Assembly (NCBI RefSeq): GCF_040219615.1
Contig: NZ_JAVJSE010000041.1
Coordinates: 1 to 64,000 of the forward strand
Direction of reading: 5' to 3'
DNA: 64,000 bases
Source of the DNA: Thalassobaculum_A sp040219615
GTDB lineage: Bacteria > Pseudomonadota > Alphaproteobacteria > Thalassobaculales > Thalassobaculaceae
Every line of letters begins with the position of its first letter. The stretch's first letter is position 1. Of this stretch, positions 42,995 to 52,595 are shown piece by piece. A program made the translations under genes and the position numbers. The notes under the pieces were generated by a model, which worked only from the letters and a program-made list of their open reading frames with translations, had not been told where the DNA came from and did not search any database.

Positions 42995-44029
42995 ATGGCA
43001 CAGAATCGGTTTGGTTTCCTCGCGGCGGCGGCCGTCTGCCTCGCGCTCGGCGCGACGCCGGGCCAGGCCCAGGAGGTCACGCTTCGCCTGCACCAGTTCC
43101 TGCCGCCGCCGGCGACGCTGCCGGCCAAGGTCATCAAGCCGTGGGCGGCCTCGGTCGAGGCGGCGTCCGGCGGCCGCATCAAGTTCGAGCATTACGACGC
43201 CATGTCGCTCGGCGGGCGCCCGCCGGAGCTGTACGACCAGGCGCGCGACGGTGTCGCCGACATCGTCATGACCGTCACCGGCTACACGCCGAACCGCTTC
43301 CCGAAGTCCGAGGTGTTCGAGCTGCCGTTCATGATGCGCGGCTCGGTGGCGACCTCGAAGGCGTTCTGGGACCTGGTGGAGACCGAGCTGCAGGCCACCG
43401 AGTACCGCGACGTGAAGATGCTGGGGGCCTGGGTGCACGGCCCGGGGGTGATCCACACCGCCGATGGCGTGGCGAAGCTCGAGGACATGCAGGGCCTGAA
43501 GCTGCGCGGCCCGACCCGGGTCATCAACTCGCTGCTCGGCACGCTCGGCGCGGTGCCGGTCGGCATGCCGCTGCCGGCGATCCCCGAGGCGCTGTCGAAG
43601 GGCGTGGTCAGCGGCACCGTGATCCCGTGGGAGGTCACGCCGGCGATCAAGCTCAGCGAGCTGGTGCACAACGCCACCGAATTCTCCGGCAAGGAGGCGC
43701 TGTACACCGCGACCATCATCATGGCGATGAACAAGGCGCGCTATGAGGGCCTGCCGGCCGACCTGAAGGCGATCCTGGACGCCAAGTCCGGCATGGCACT
43801 GACCACGCTGGCGGCCGACGAGATGCTGGCGGGCGACGCCCCGGGCCGGGCGATCGCGGTCAAGAACGGCACCAAGGTGGTGGTGCTGGACGACAAGGAG
43901 GTGGCCCGCTGGAAGGCGGCGGCGCAGCCGGTGATCGAGCAGTGGACCGCCGACGTCGCCAAGCGCGGCATCGACGGCAAGGCGGCGATCGCCCAGGCCA
44001 ACGCGCTGATCGACAAGTACCAGCAGTAA
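42995..44029 (+). CDS. TRAP transporter substrate-binding protein (DctP family)
   Basis: 344 residues. Signal peptide about 1-24 (ending near GQAQ). The mature part has VTLRLHQFLPPPATLPAKV, GLKLRGPTRVINSLLGTLG with the conserved arginine, and GMPLPAIPEALSKGVVSGT. It is a different branch from the two TakP-like receptors at the left of the window. ATG at 42995 with GGGAGGG upstream. Its partner DctQ and DctM genes lie beyond a monooxygenase gene, so the ligand is plausibly the monooxygenase substrate, an aromatic or heteroaromatic acid. Confidence 0.92.
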   Translation: MAQNRFGFLAAAAVCLALGATPGQAQEVTLRLHQFLPPPATLPAKVIKPWAASVEAASGGRIKFEHYDAMSLGGRPPELYDQARDGVADIVMTVTGYTPNRFPKSEVFELPFMMRGSVATSKAFWDLVETELQATEYRDVKMLGAWVHGPGVIHTADGVAKLEDMQGLKLRGPTRVINSLLGTLGAVPVGMPLPAIPEALSKGVVSGTVIPWEVTPAIKLSELVHNATEFSGKEALYTATIIMAMNKARYEGLPADLKAILDAKSGMALTTLAADEMLAGDAPGRAIAVKNGTKVVVLDDKEVARWKAAAQPVIEQWTADVAKRGIDGKAAIAQANALIDKYQQ

Positions 44030-44036
44030 CCCCTTC

Positions 44037-44061
44037 GAGGCGTGCCTGCGGCGCACGCCTC
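44037..44061 (+). terminator. Hairpin directly after dctP (no T-tract)
   Basis: Perfect nine-base arms GAGGCGTGC (44037-44045) and GCACGCCTC (44053-44061) lie eight bases after the dctP stop. There is no U-tract, so it more likely stabilises the dctP message or causes partial termination before the monooxygenase and permease genes. Confidence 0.45.
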
Positions 44062-44165
44062 AGGATGATAGAAAGGGGTATGCGACGCCCACACCCCAAC
44101 CCTGTCGCCCCGAGGTGCCCTCCGCGCAAGCGGGGGGCCGCCAGGGGCGGGGAGCGCCTGCGACC

Positions 44166-45431
44166 ATGACCGTGATCATCGCCGGGGCCGGCATCGCCGG
44201 CCTGACGCTGGGCCTGACCCTGCACCAGATCGGCGTGCCGTTCCGGATCTTCGAGGCGGCGTCCGAACTCAAGCCGCTGGGCGTCGGCATCAACCTGCAG
44301 CCCAACGCGGTCCGCGAGTTGTTCGACCTCGGGCTCGAGGCCGAACTGGACCGGATCGGGATCCGCACCCGGGACTACGGCTTCTACACCAGGACCGGGC
44401 TGGAGATCTGGACCGAGCCGCGCGGGCTCGACGCCGGCTACCGCTGGCCGCAGTACTCGGTCCATCGCGGCAAGCTGCAGATGGCGCTGTACGACGCCCT
44501 CGTCGCGCGGGCCGGCCGCGACTGCGTGACACCGGCAGCCCGGGCGACCGGATTCGACAACGTCGACGGCGCCGCCGTCCTCCACCTCGACACCGGGGCC
44601 GGGGCGACCGACGTCCACGGCGACCTGGTGGTCGCCGCCGACGGCATCCACTCGGCGATCCGCCGGCAGATGTACCCGCAGGAGGGGGCGCCGATCTGGG
44701 GCGGCGCCGTGCTCTGGCGCGCCACCACAGAGGCGGCCCCCTACAAGAGCGGCGCCTCGATGATCCTCGCCGGCCACCGGACCCAGCGGATCGTGGCCTA
44801 TCCGATCACCCCGCCCGACCCGGCCACCGGGCTGGCGACGATCAACTGGATCGCCGAGCTCACAATCGACCCGTCGCGCGGCTGGCGCCGGGAGGACTGG
44901 AACCGCCGGGCCGATCTCGGCGACTTCCTGCCGGCGTTCGATGACTGGCGGTTCGACTGGCTCGACGTGCCGGCGCTGATCTGCGGCGCGAAGGAGGTCT
45001 TCGAGTATCCGATGGTCGATCGCGACCCGATCGACCGCTGGACCGACGGCCGCGTCACCCTGATGGGCGATGCCGCGCACCCGACCTACCCGGTCGGCTC
45101 GAACGGCGCCAGCCAGGCGATCGTCGACGCCCGGGTGATCGGCGCGGCGTTTCTCGAGCACGGCGTCGGCGCGGCGGCCCTGCAGGCCTACGAGGACGTG
45201 GTGCGGCCGCAGACCGAGCGGGTCATCCTCGCCAACCGCGGCAGCGGGCCGGACGCGATCATGCAACTGGTGGAAAGCCGCTGCGGCGGTGTTTTCGATC
45301 GGATCGAGGACGTCGTCCCGCGCGCCGAACTGGCCGCCCACGCCGAGAAGTACAAGAAGATCGCCGGCTTCAGCATCGCCGAGCTGAACGCCCGGCCGCC
45401 CCTGATCCCGGCAGGGGGTAGGGTCGGATGA
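44166..45431 (+). CDS. FAD-dependent aromatic monooxygenase (salicylate/6-hydroxynicotinate hydroxylase-like)
   Basis: 421 residues of the PHBH fold. GAGIAG at 7-12 binds FAD, the DG motif is VVAADGIHSAIRR (about 155-167), and the GD motif LMGDAAHPTYPVGSNGASQAI (split: GDAAHPTYPVG at 301-311). Such enzymes hydroxylate aromatic acids with NAD(P)H and oxygen. ATG at 44166. It sits between dctP and dctQM of a TRAP system, so import and first hydroxylation are probably co-expressed under MarR control. Confidence 0.9.
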   Translation: MTVIIAGAGIAGLTLGLTLHQIGVPFRIFEAASELKPLGVGINLQPNAVRELFDLGLEAELDRIGIRTRDYGFYTRTGLEIWTEPRGLDAGYRWPQYSVHRGKLQMALYDALVARAGRDCVTPAARATGFDNVDGAAVLHLDTGAGATDVHGDLVVAADGIHSAIRRQMYPQEGAPIWGGAVLWRATTEAAPYKSGASMILAGHRTQRIVAYPITPPDPATGLATINWIAELTIDPSRGWRREDWNRRADLGDFLPAFDDWRFDWLDVPALICGAKEVFEYPMVDRDPIDRWTDGRVTLMGDAAHPTYPVGSNGASQAIVDARVIGAAFLEHGVGAAALQAYEDVVRPQTERVILANRGSGPDAIMQLVESRCGGVFDRIEDVVPRAELAAHAEKYKKIAGFSIAELNARPPLIPAGGRVG

Positions 45432-45485
45432 TGAGGCGCGCGCGCGCATCGGCCGCCGCAGCCACGAATCGCTGCCCGTCACCGC

Positions 45486-45634
45486 GTGGGTTCCGGATCG
45501 TTCGCGCCGAAGGCGGCGCGCCCGTCCGGAATGACGAGGGAGGAGGATGCCCTCGGAGTTCCGATCTCGGAAGGCTCCCTCTATGTCGTCACTCCGGACC
45601 AGACCGCCGAAGGCGGGACGGATCCGGAACCCAC
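45486..45634. repeat. Palindromic intergenic repeat, copy 3
   Basis: Outer arms GTGGGTTCCGGATC (45486-45499) and GATCCGGAACCCAC (45621-45634) are perfect. The inner stem CGTCCGGAATGACG pairs imperfectly with CGTCACTCCGGAC. This copy is longer than the others by an internal duplication containing GCCGAAGGCGG. It ends 20 bases before the dctQ start, within the operon. Confidence 0.8.
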
Positions 45635-45654
45635 CCGCCGCTTCGGCAACCGAC

Positions 45655-46149
45655 ATGAAGAGCGCGGTCGAACGCCTGGCGGTCTGGACCGCGCTCGCCG
45701 GCGGGCTGGTCCTGGTGGCGCTGGTCGGCCTGACCTGCGTCAGTATCGCCGGGCGGGCGCTCAGCGGCATCGGGCTGGGCCCGGTCCCCGGGGACTACGA
45801 ACTGGTCGAGATCGGCATCGGCTTCGCGGTGTTCGCTGCGCTGCCGTGGTGTCACCTCAACCGGGGGAACGCGACGGTCGAGCTGTTCGCGCCGCTGCTC
45901 GGCGACCGGCTCAACCGCGCGCTCGACGCCCTGATCGACCTCGCGGTCCTGGCGATGGCCGCCTTGCTGGCCTGGCGGCTGGCGGTCGGGATGCTGGACA
46001 AGAAGGCGTTCTTCGAGACCACCTTCATTCTCGGGTTCGAGATCTGGCAGGCCTACACGCTGTGCCTGGCCGGCGCCGTGGTGTTCTGCGTGGTGGCGCT
46101 GTGGCGCGCGGGCGAAAGCCTCGCGGCCCTGCGCGGCGCCCGGGCATGA
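45655..46149 (+). CDS. TRAP transporter small permease (DctQ family)
   Basis: 164 residues with four hydrophobic helices (about 10-32, 48-66, 84-104, 128-148). RALSGIGLGPVPGDYELVEI and LPWCHLNRGNATVELF are typical of the short DctQ form. ATG at 45655; upstream in-frame codons lie inside the repeat. It overlaps dctM by ATGA and partners the receptor at 42995. Confidence 0.88.
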   Translation: MKSAVERLAVWTALAGGLVLVALVGLTCVSIAGRALSGIGLGPVPGDYELVEIGIGFAVFAALPWCHLNRGNATVELFAPLLGDRLNRALDALIDLAVLAMAALLAWRLAVGMLDKKAFFETTFILGFEIWQAYTLCLAGAVVFCVVALWRAGESLAALRGARA

Positions 46150-47468
46150 GCAACCTGGAGATCGGGATCTGGTCCTTCCCGGTGCTGCTCGCGCTGATTT
46201 TCCTGCGGGTCCCGATCGGCGTCGCGATGTTCGGCGTCGGGGTGGTGGGAAGCGTGATCGTCAACGGCACGCCGCTGATGATGCTGGCTCAGCTCAAGCA
46301 CCTGACCTACGGGACGTTCTCGAACTACTCGTTCTCGATCGTCCCGCTGTTCCTGCTGATGGGGCAGTTCGCGACGGTCGGCGGGCTGTCGAAGGCGCTG
46401 TTCAAGGCGGCGGAGGCCTGGATGGGGCACCGGCCCGGCGGCGTCGCCATGGCCGCGATCGGGGCCTGCGCCGGCTTCGGGGCGATCTGCGGCTCGTCGC
46501 TCGCCACCGCTGCGACCATGGGCCAGGTGGCGCTGCCGGAACTCCGTCGTTTCGGCTGCTCCGGCAGCCTGGCGACCGGCGCGCTGGCGGCCGGCGGAAC
46601 CCTCGGGATCCTGATCCCGCCCTCGGTGATCCTGGTGATCTACGCGATCCTGACCGAGCAGAACATCGCCAAGCTGTTCTCCGCGGCGCTGCTGCCCGGC
46701 CTGCTGGCGGCGGCCGGCTACGTCCTGGCGATCTACGTCATCGCCCGCCTGAGCGGCGCCGCCGGCAGCCCGACCGAACGCATGCCCTATGGCGACCGGT
46801 TCCGGATGCTGCTGCGGATCTGGCCGGTGATCGCGATCTTCGCCGCGGTGATCGGCGGGATCTATGTCGGGGTCTTCACGCCGACCGAGGCCGCCGCCGT
46901 CGGCGCCGCCGGCACCGGGCTCGTCGCGCTCCTGAACCGCGGCCTGAACCGCCAGAGCTTCCGGGCCTGCATTCTCGGGACGATGTCCTCGACCGGGATG
47001 ATCTTCCTGATCATCCTCGGCGCGGCGGTGTTCAACACCTTCCTGGCGACTACCCGGCTGCCGCAGGAACTGTCGGTCTTCGTCGCCACGCAGGCCCTGA
47101 ACCCATGGCTGGTGCTGGTGCTGGTCCTGGTGCTGTACCTGGTGTTCGGCTGCGTGATGGACAGCCTGTCGATGGTGCTGCTGACCGTGCCGATCCTGTT
47201 CCCGGTCATGAGCGCGCTCGACTTCGGGCTGACGCCGGAGGAGTTCGCCCTGTGGTTCGGCGTGCTGGTGCTGATCGTCGTTGAGGTCGGGCTCATCACC
47301 CCGCCGGTCGGGCTGAACCTGTTCGTCATCAACTCGATGGCCGGCGACGTGCCGATCGGCGAGACGTTTCGCGGCGTGATGCCCTTCGTGGCCACCGATC
47401 TCGCCCGGGTCGTCGTCCTGGTGCTTTTCCCGGTAATATCGCTGGCACTCGTGCGGGCGCTCTACTGA
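46146..47468 (+). CDS. TRAP transporter large permease (DctM family)
   Basis: 440 residues with 12 helices. FLRVPIGVAMFGVGVVG, SIVPLFLLMGQFA, GAICGSSLATAATMGQVALP, AAGGTLGILIPPSVILVIYA, GVFTPTEAAAVGA and GLITPPVGLNLFVINSMAG are the standard motifs. ATG overlaps dctQ. It completes the third TRAP system. Confidence 0.94.
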   Translation: MSNLEIGIWSFPVLLALIFLRVPIGVAMFGVGVVGSVIVNGTPLMMLAQLKHLTYGTFSNYSFSIVPLFLLMGQFATVGGLSKALFKAAEAWMGHRPGGVAMAAIGACAGFGAICGSSLATAATMGQVALPELRRFGCSGSLATGALAAGGTLGILIPPSVILVIYAILTEQNIAKLFSAALLPGLLAAAGYVLAIYVIARLSGAAGSPTERMPYGDRFRMLLRIWPVIAIFAAVIGGIYVGVFTPTEAAAVGAAGTGLVALLNRGLNRQSFRACILGTMSSTGMIFLIILGAAVFNTFLATTRLPQELSVFVATQALNPWLVLVLVLVLYLVFGCVMDSLSMVLLTVPILFPVMSALDFGLTPEEFALWFGVLVLIVVEVGLITPPVGLNLFVINSMAGDVPIGETFRGVMPFVATDLARVVVLVLFPVISLALVRALY

Positions 47469-47609
47469 CCGCCGCCGCAGGGCGAATTCCGGTTCGTCCG
47501 GCATCGCGGCGATTGACCAGCATCAAGGATCACTTGCCGTGGCGCCCGCATCGTGCATCTTCGTGGCCCGCACGGCGATCAGCGCCGAGAGCAGGACGAC
47601 CTTGAAACC

Positions 47610-49118
47610 ATGATGTTCTCGCGGCGCAAGCTCCTGAAGATGTTGACCGTCCTCGCCGCCGGAACGGCTGGCGGAAACGCCGTCCGCGCGGCGCCGGCGG
47701 GGCTGAACTTCGGCGCCGTGCTCGGCGAGGCCGAGGAACTGTCGAAGCGTGCCTATGCCGAGCCCGGCACCGCTGACCGCTACGGTTTCAACGACCTGAC
47801 CTACGACCAGTACCGCGACATCCGGTTCCACCGGGACCGAGGTCTTTGGGCCGGGCAGGGGCTGAACTTCCAGGTCGACTTCTTCCACCCGGGGTTCCGG
47901 TTCAGGACACCGGTCGAGATCCTGGCGGTGGAGGGCGGGCAAGCGCAGCCGGTGGCCTTCACGCCCGAGATGTTCGAGTACGGTCCGCTGGTGACCGCGC
48001 CGACCGACCCGGCCGGGCTGGGGTTCTCCGGCTTCCGGGTGCGGGCGCCGATCAACACCGCCGACGTGATGGACGAGTTCGCGGTGTTCCAGGGCGCCAG
48101 CTATTTCCGCTCGGTCGCCAAGGGGCAGCGCTACGGGCTGTCGGCCCGCGGTCTGGCGATCAACACTGCCGACCCTGAAGGCGAGGAGTTTCCGCATTTC
48201 CGGAAGTTCTGGCTGATGCGGCCGGAACCCGGTGCGACGTCCCTGGTCGTCCTGGCGCTGCTCGACAGCCCGTCGACCACCGGCGCCTACCGGTTCGCCA
48301 TCCGTCCCGGCTCGCCGACCGCGGTCGATATCGAACTGGTGCTGTTCCCGCGCGTCGAGATGCCGCGGGTCGGCTTTGGCGCCCTGTCTTCGATGTTCCT
48401 GTTCGGCCCATCGGGCCGGGCCGGCTACGACGACTTCCGCAACGCGGTCCACGATTCCGAGGGGCTGCAGATCGTCACCGGCGCCGGCGAGCGGGTGTAC
48501 CGGCCGCTGGCCAACCCGTCGCGGCTGCAGGTCTCGGCCTTCCTGGACCGCGGGCCGCGCGGCTTCGGCCTGGTGCAGCGGACCCGGTCGTTCTCCGACT
48601 ACCAGGACCTCGAGACCCGCTTCGAACTCCGGCCGTCGGCCTGGATCGAGCCGATCGGCGACTGGGGAGCCGGCGCGGTCGTGCTGGTCGAGATCCCGGC
48701 TGAGACCGAGACCAACGACAATATCGTCGCGTACTGGCGGCCGAGCGACCCGATCCCGGCGGGCCGGCCCTATGCGCTGACCTATCGCCTGACCTGGTGC
48801 GAGACACCCCCGGTGGACCCGGCACCGGCCCGGGTGGTCGCCAGCCGCGGCGGCCTCAGCTTCGACCGCAAGCGCCGGCTGTTCGTCGTCGATTTCGACG
48901 GCCTGGCGCGCGACGACCCGGCACCGACCGTGGATGTGAGCGCGACCCGCGGTACCGTCGGCAACGTGTCGGCCCGCTGGAACCCGCCGTCGGGCGGCTA
49001 TCGGGTCAGCTTCGAGCTCGATACCGGTCGCGAGACGCTGATCGAGCTTCGCCTTGTGCTGGTGCGTGACGCGATGCCGGTCAGCGAAACCTGGTTGTAC
49101 CGATGGACACCGGCCTAG
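47610..49118 (+). CDS. opgG: Periplasmic glucan biosynthesis protein, OpgG/OpgD (MdoG) family
   Basis: 502 residues. The N-terminus SRRKLLKMLTVLAAG has a twin-arginine signal, as in OpgD. The mature protein carries LNFQVDFFHPGFRF, FGALSSMFLFGPSGR, RNAVHDSEGL and FVVDFDGL, the conserved pattern of the MdoG beta-sandwich family that modifies or polymerises osmoregulated periplasmic glucans. Two adjacent ATGs (47610, 47613) are possible starts. The gene overlaps opgH by 16 bases, the usual operon partner. Confidence 0.92.
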   Translation: MMFSRRKLLKMLTVLAAGTAGGNAVRAAPAGLNFGAVLGEAEELSKRAYAEPGTADRYGFNDLTYDQYRDIRFHRDRGLWAGQGLNFQVDFFHPGFRFRTPVEILAVEGGQAQPVAFTPEMFEYGPLVTAPTDPAGLGFSGFRVRAPINTADVMDEFAVFQGASYFRSVAKGQRYGLSARGLAINTADPEGEEFPHFRKFWLMRPEPGATSLVVLALLDSPSTTGAYRFAIRPGSPTAVDIELVLFPRVEMPRVGFGALSSMFLFGPSGRAGYDDFRNAVHDSEGLQIVTGAGERVYRPLANPSRLQVSAFLDRGPRGFGLVQRTRSFSDYQDLETRFELRPSAWIEPIGDWGAGAVVLVEIPAETETNDNIVAYWRPSDPIPAGRPYALTYRLTWCETPPVDPAPARVVASRGGLSFDRKRRLFVVDFDGLARDDPAPTVDVSATRGTVGNVSARWNPPSGGYRVSFELDTGRETLIELRLVLVRDAMPVSETWLYRWTPA

Positions 49119-51283
49119 AGGGTCGCGACCGGGTGCTGCGGATCGCCGGCGCCACACCGCCGCCGGAACCGCTGGACATGCCGGATCAGGACCTGCGGTC
49201 GCCACCGTTGCGCCGCATGACGCCCGGCGTCCAGGGCTGGCGGACCCGGCTCGCCCGTTTCGTGGCCTTCGGCGGCGCCGCCGCCCTGACCGTGGTGGCG
49301 ATCGACCAGATGATCCGCACGGTGGCGGTCGGCGATCCGACGGTCATGCAGATCGTCCTGATCGGCATGTTCGCGCTGAACTTCGCCTGGATCGCCCTGT
49401 CGGCGACCTCGGCGGTCGCCGGCCTGCTGCCGCTCGAGGCCGGGCCGTCCGGGCGACCGGAGGGAGAGCCGGGGCGCTGCGCGCTGGCCATGCCGGTCTA
49501 CAACGAGGATCCGGCGCGTACCACCGCGGCGCTGCTGGCGATGGCGCGCGACCTGGTCGATCTCGGCGAGGGCGAGCGGTTCGAGATCTTCGTGCTGTCG
49601 GACACCACCGACCCGATGGTCTGGGCGCGCGAGACCGCGGCGATGGCGCGGCTGCGCGACCGGCTCGACGGCCGCATGGCGGTCTGGTACCGGCACCGGC
49701 AGCGCAACGTGGACCGCAAGGCCGGCAACGTCCGTGACTTCGTCGAGCGCTGGGGCGGACGCTACGAGACCATGCTGGTGCTCGACGCCGACAGCCTGAT
49801 GTCGGCCGAGACGATCCGGGCGCTGCGCGACGGCATGGCCGCCGATCCGGCACTGGGGCTGCTGCAGAGCGTGCCGGCCCTGGCCGGCATGGACAGCCTG
49901 TTCGCCCGCCTCCAGCAGTTCGCCGCCCGCATCGCCGGTCCCGTGGTCTCGCGCGGGCTGGCGGCCTGGCAGGGCGACGACGGCAACTACTGGGGCCACA
50001 ACGCCATCATCCGGACCCGCGCCTTCGCCGAGGCCTGCGGATTGCCGCGGCTGCCCGGCCGGCTGCCGTTCGGCGGATCGATCCTCAGCCACGACTTCGT
50101 CGAGGCCGCCCTGATGCGGCGCGCCGGCTGGAAGGTCCGCATGGCGGCCGAGCTCGGCGGGTCGTGGGAGACGTCGCCGGCCTCGCTCTTGGACTCCGGC
50201 GCCCGCGACCGACGCTGGGCCCAGGGCAACATGCAGCACCTCGCGGTGATCGGCGCGCGCGGCCTGGGATGGTGCAGCCGGGCGCACCTGGCGACCGGGG
50301 TGATGAGCTACCTGTCGTCGCTGCTGTGGCTCGGCTTCATCGTGGTAGGGCTGGTGCTGCTGGTCCAGGCGCAGGCGCTGCGGCCGAAGTACTTCACCGA
50401 GGCGTTCCAGCTGTTCCCGACCTGGCCGCGGTTCGACAGCGAGCGGATGGTCTGGCTGTTCGTGTTCACCATGGCGACCCTGCTGGTGCCCAAGACCATC
50501 GGGCTGCTGCGGGCCATGCTGTCCCGCGCCCATGTGCGATCGGTCGGCGACGCGGTGCGGCTGCTGGCCGGCTGGCTGGTTGAGATCCTGGTGTCGGCGC
50601 TGTTCGCGCCGATCATGATGCTGATCCACTCGCGTCATGTGTGGGAGATCCTGCTCGGCCAGGACACCGGCTGGAAACTGCAGCGCCGCGACGACGGTGC
50701 GATCCCGCTGCGCGAGGCGGCGGCCAGGCACGCCGGGCACACCGTCGTCGGGATCGCGGTCGCCGGGGCGTTGCTGCCGATCTCGATGATCGCGTTGGCG
50801 TGGCTCGCGCCGATCCTGATCGGCTGGACGCTCGCGATCCCGCTGTCGATCGCCAGCGGCAGCGTTGGCCTGGGCCTGGCGCTCAGGCGGTTCGGCCTGC
50901 TGCTGATCCCCGAGGAGCGCGATCTGCCGCCGCTGCTGAAAGCGGCCGCCGAGGAGCGCGACGCAGTGACCGACGACCTGGCCGGGGTTTCGCTGGTCGG
51001 GCTGCTGGACACCCCGGAGGGGGCGGAGCGGCATTTCCTGTTCGCCGGCCAGCGCTGGCACTGGACCCGGGGCAGCCCGGACACCGACTACCTGACCCTG
51101 AACGCCAAGCTGGCGGATGCCGAGACCCGCGAGCAGGCGCTCGGCTGGCTGCGCCCGACCGAGCTGCTCCGGCTGCTCGGCGACCGCCGCGCCTTCGACA
51201 CCCTGCGCGGCCTGCCGTCGGTGGTTTCCGGGGCCGCGATCGCGGGTTCCGGCGAGCGCTCCGCCGGCCCCCGCACTTCTTGA
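49103..51283 (+). CDS. opgH: Glucans biosynthesis glucosyltransferase H
   Basis: 726 residues. An N-terminal region with two transmembrane helices precedes the GT2 glycosyltransferase domain: AMPVYNEDPART (129-140), FVLSDTTDP, the metal-binding DAD at 228-230 and DRRWAQGNMQH (the QxxRW-type motif). Multiple C-terminal helices (about 385-600) form the membrane channel part. It makes the linear beta-1,2 glucan backbone from UDP-glucose. It overlaps opgG. The tRNA-Glu follows. Confidence 0.95.
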   Translation: MDTGLEGRDRVLRIAGATPPPEPLDMPDQDLRSPPLRRMTPGVQGWRTRLARFVAFGGAAALTVVAIDQMIRTVAVGDPTVMQIVLIGMFALNFAWIALSATSAVAGLLPLEAGPSGRPEGEPGRCALAMPVYNEDPARTTAALLAMARDLVDLGEGERFEIFVLSDTTDPMVWARETAAMARLRDRLDGRMAVWYRHRQRNVDRKAGNVRDFVERWGGRYETMLVLDADSLMSAETIRALRDGMAADPALGLLQSVPALAGMDSLFARLQQFAARIAGPVVSRGLAAWQGDDGNYWGHNAIIRTRAFAEACGLPRLPGRLPFGGSILSHDFVEAALMRRAGWKVRMAAELGGSWETSPASLLDSGARDRRWAQGNMQHLAVIGARGLGWCSRAHLATGVMSYLSSLLWLGFIVVGLVLLVQAQALRPKYFTEAFQLFPTWPRFDSERMVWLFVFTMATLLVPKTIGLLRAMLSRAHVRSVGDAVRLLAGWLVEILVSALFAPIMMLIHSRHVWEILLGQDTGWKLQRRDDGAIPLREAAARHAGHTVVGIAVAGALLPISMIALAWLAPILIGWTLAIPLSIASGSVGLGLALRRFGLLLIPEERDLPPLLKAAAEERDAVTDDLAGVSLVGLLDTPEGAERHFLFAGQRWHWTRGSPDTDYLTLNAKLADAETREQALGWLRPTELLRLLGDRRAFDTLRGLPSVVSGAAIAGSGERSAGPRTS

Positions 51284-51349
51284 TGTCGCCGTCGCATTCC
51301 GCCCCTTGCATTCGATCGGGAGGCTTGCTATCTGACGCGTCTCGTCGAC

Positions 51350-51425
51350 GACCCCTTCGTCTAGAGGCCTAGGACACCGCCCTCTCACGGCGGCAACACG
51401 GGTTCGAATCCCGTAGGGGTCGCCA
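51350..51425 (+). tRNA. tRNA-Glu (CUC)
   Basis: 76 bases with encoded CCA. Identical to the tRNA at 41807 except for two positions, one in the anticodon (TTC to CTC, at 51384-51386) and one base in the variable loop. Acceptor stem GACCCCT/AGGGGTC and T-arm are intact. Confidence 0.97.
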
Positions 51426-51508
51426 TCGACGGACAATCCCAGAACCCACCGGTTTACCCTGCCGCCCCGGCGTCGCATGATGCGTCGGGGGTGTGTCCGG
51501 AGGCGGCG

Positions 51509-52468
51509 ATGGTCAGCGATGACAATCTGCGCGTCGATCTGCAGGCGCCGGATATCGCGGACTGGCGGCACGGCAATACCGGCGTCGAATACGCGCACTG
51601 CCTGGACAGCGGCCGATCCGGTCCGGACGCCCTGATCAATGCCCTGATGCATGGCAATGAACTGTGCGGCGCGATCGCGGTCGACCGCCTGCTGCGCAGC
51701 GGCTTCCGGCCGACCCGCGGCCGGCTGACGCTGTGCTTCGCCAATACCGAGGCCTATCGCCGGTTCGACCCGTCGGCACCCGCCCGCTCGCGCTTCGTCG
51801 ACGAGGACATGAACCGGCTTTGGTCGGCCGACCGCCTGGACGCGCCGCCGGTCACCGCCGAGGCCCGGCGGGCGCGGGCGCTGCGGCCGCTGTTCGACCG
51901 GGCCGACCGGCTGCTGGATATCCACTCCATGGGCACCCGGTCGGCGCCGGTCCTGCTGATCCACGGCCTGGCGAAGGAACGCCGGTTCGCCCGCGCGATG
52001 CGGGTGCCGGCGACGGTCGCCTGCGGCGGCGGCCACGTGCAGGGCCGCCGGCTGATCGAGTACGCGCCGTTCAACGATCCGGACAGCGACAAGGTCGCGC
52101 TGCTGGTGGAGTGCGGCCATCACTGGTCGCCGGAGTCCGCGGTGGTGGCGATGGACGCCGCCCTGTACTTCCTTCGGGCGCTGGACATGGTCGACCCGGG
52201 CTATTTCCGGGAGCATGTCGGCGATCCGGCGCCGCCGCCGCAGATCGTCCTGGACGTCACCCACGGCTACACCATCCGGACCGACGACTTCTACTTCACC
52301 GCGCAGTTCGCCGGGCTGGAACGGTTCCCGCGGGCCGGCGAGGTATTCGCGGTCGACGGCGGCGAGGAGAACCGGACCCCCTATGACGACTGCGTGCTGG
52401 TGATGCCGAACCATCGCGCGGTGAAAGGCCAGCGGGCGTTCCGGCTGGCGAGGGCGGCCGCGGACTGA
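51509..52468 (+). CDS. Succinylglutamate desuccinylase/aspartoacylase family protein
   Basis: 319 residues of the zinc carboxypeptidase-like deacylase family. Zinc ligands His48 and Glu51 are in MHGNELCG, the third ligand His139 in LLDIHSMGT, and the catalytic Glu201 in VECGHHWSPE. It should remove an acyl group from an N-acyl amino acid or similar amide. ATG at 51509 with GGAGG seven bases upstream is preferred over the GTG at 51491. Confidence 0.85.
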   Translation: MVSDDNLRVDLQAPDIADWRHGNTGVEYAHCLDSGRSGPDALINALMHGNELCGAIAVDRLLRSGFRPTRGRLTLCFANTEAYRRFDPSAPARSRFVDEDMNRLWSADRLDAPPVTAEARRARALRPLFDRADRLLDIHSMGTRSAPVLLIHGLAKERRFARAMRVPATVACGGGHVQGRRLIEYAPFNDPDSDKVALLVECGHHWSPESAVVAMDAALYFLRALDMVDPGYFREHVGDPAPPPQIVLDVTHGYTIRTDDFYFTAQFAGLERFPRAGEVFAVDGGEENRTPYDDCVLVMPNHRAVKGQRAFRLARAAAD

Positions 52469-52595
52469 CCGTCCCGGAAACACGGCTCGAGCCATGCATG
52501 CCGCGCAGGTCGGCCGCGTGCCGGCCGCGCTGGTGCGGGCCCGGTGAAATCCCTACATCCGCGACAGTTCAGAGTCCCGGTCGCAGGAGGCCGCC

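Noticed and set aside
51284..51349. tRNA-linked integration site with attL/attR
   Set aside because: No integrase and no 3'-end tRNA duplication beyond the intact tRNA genes are visible.
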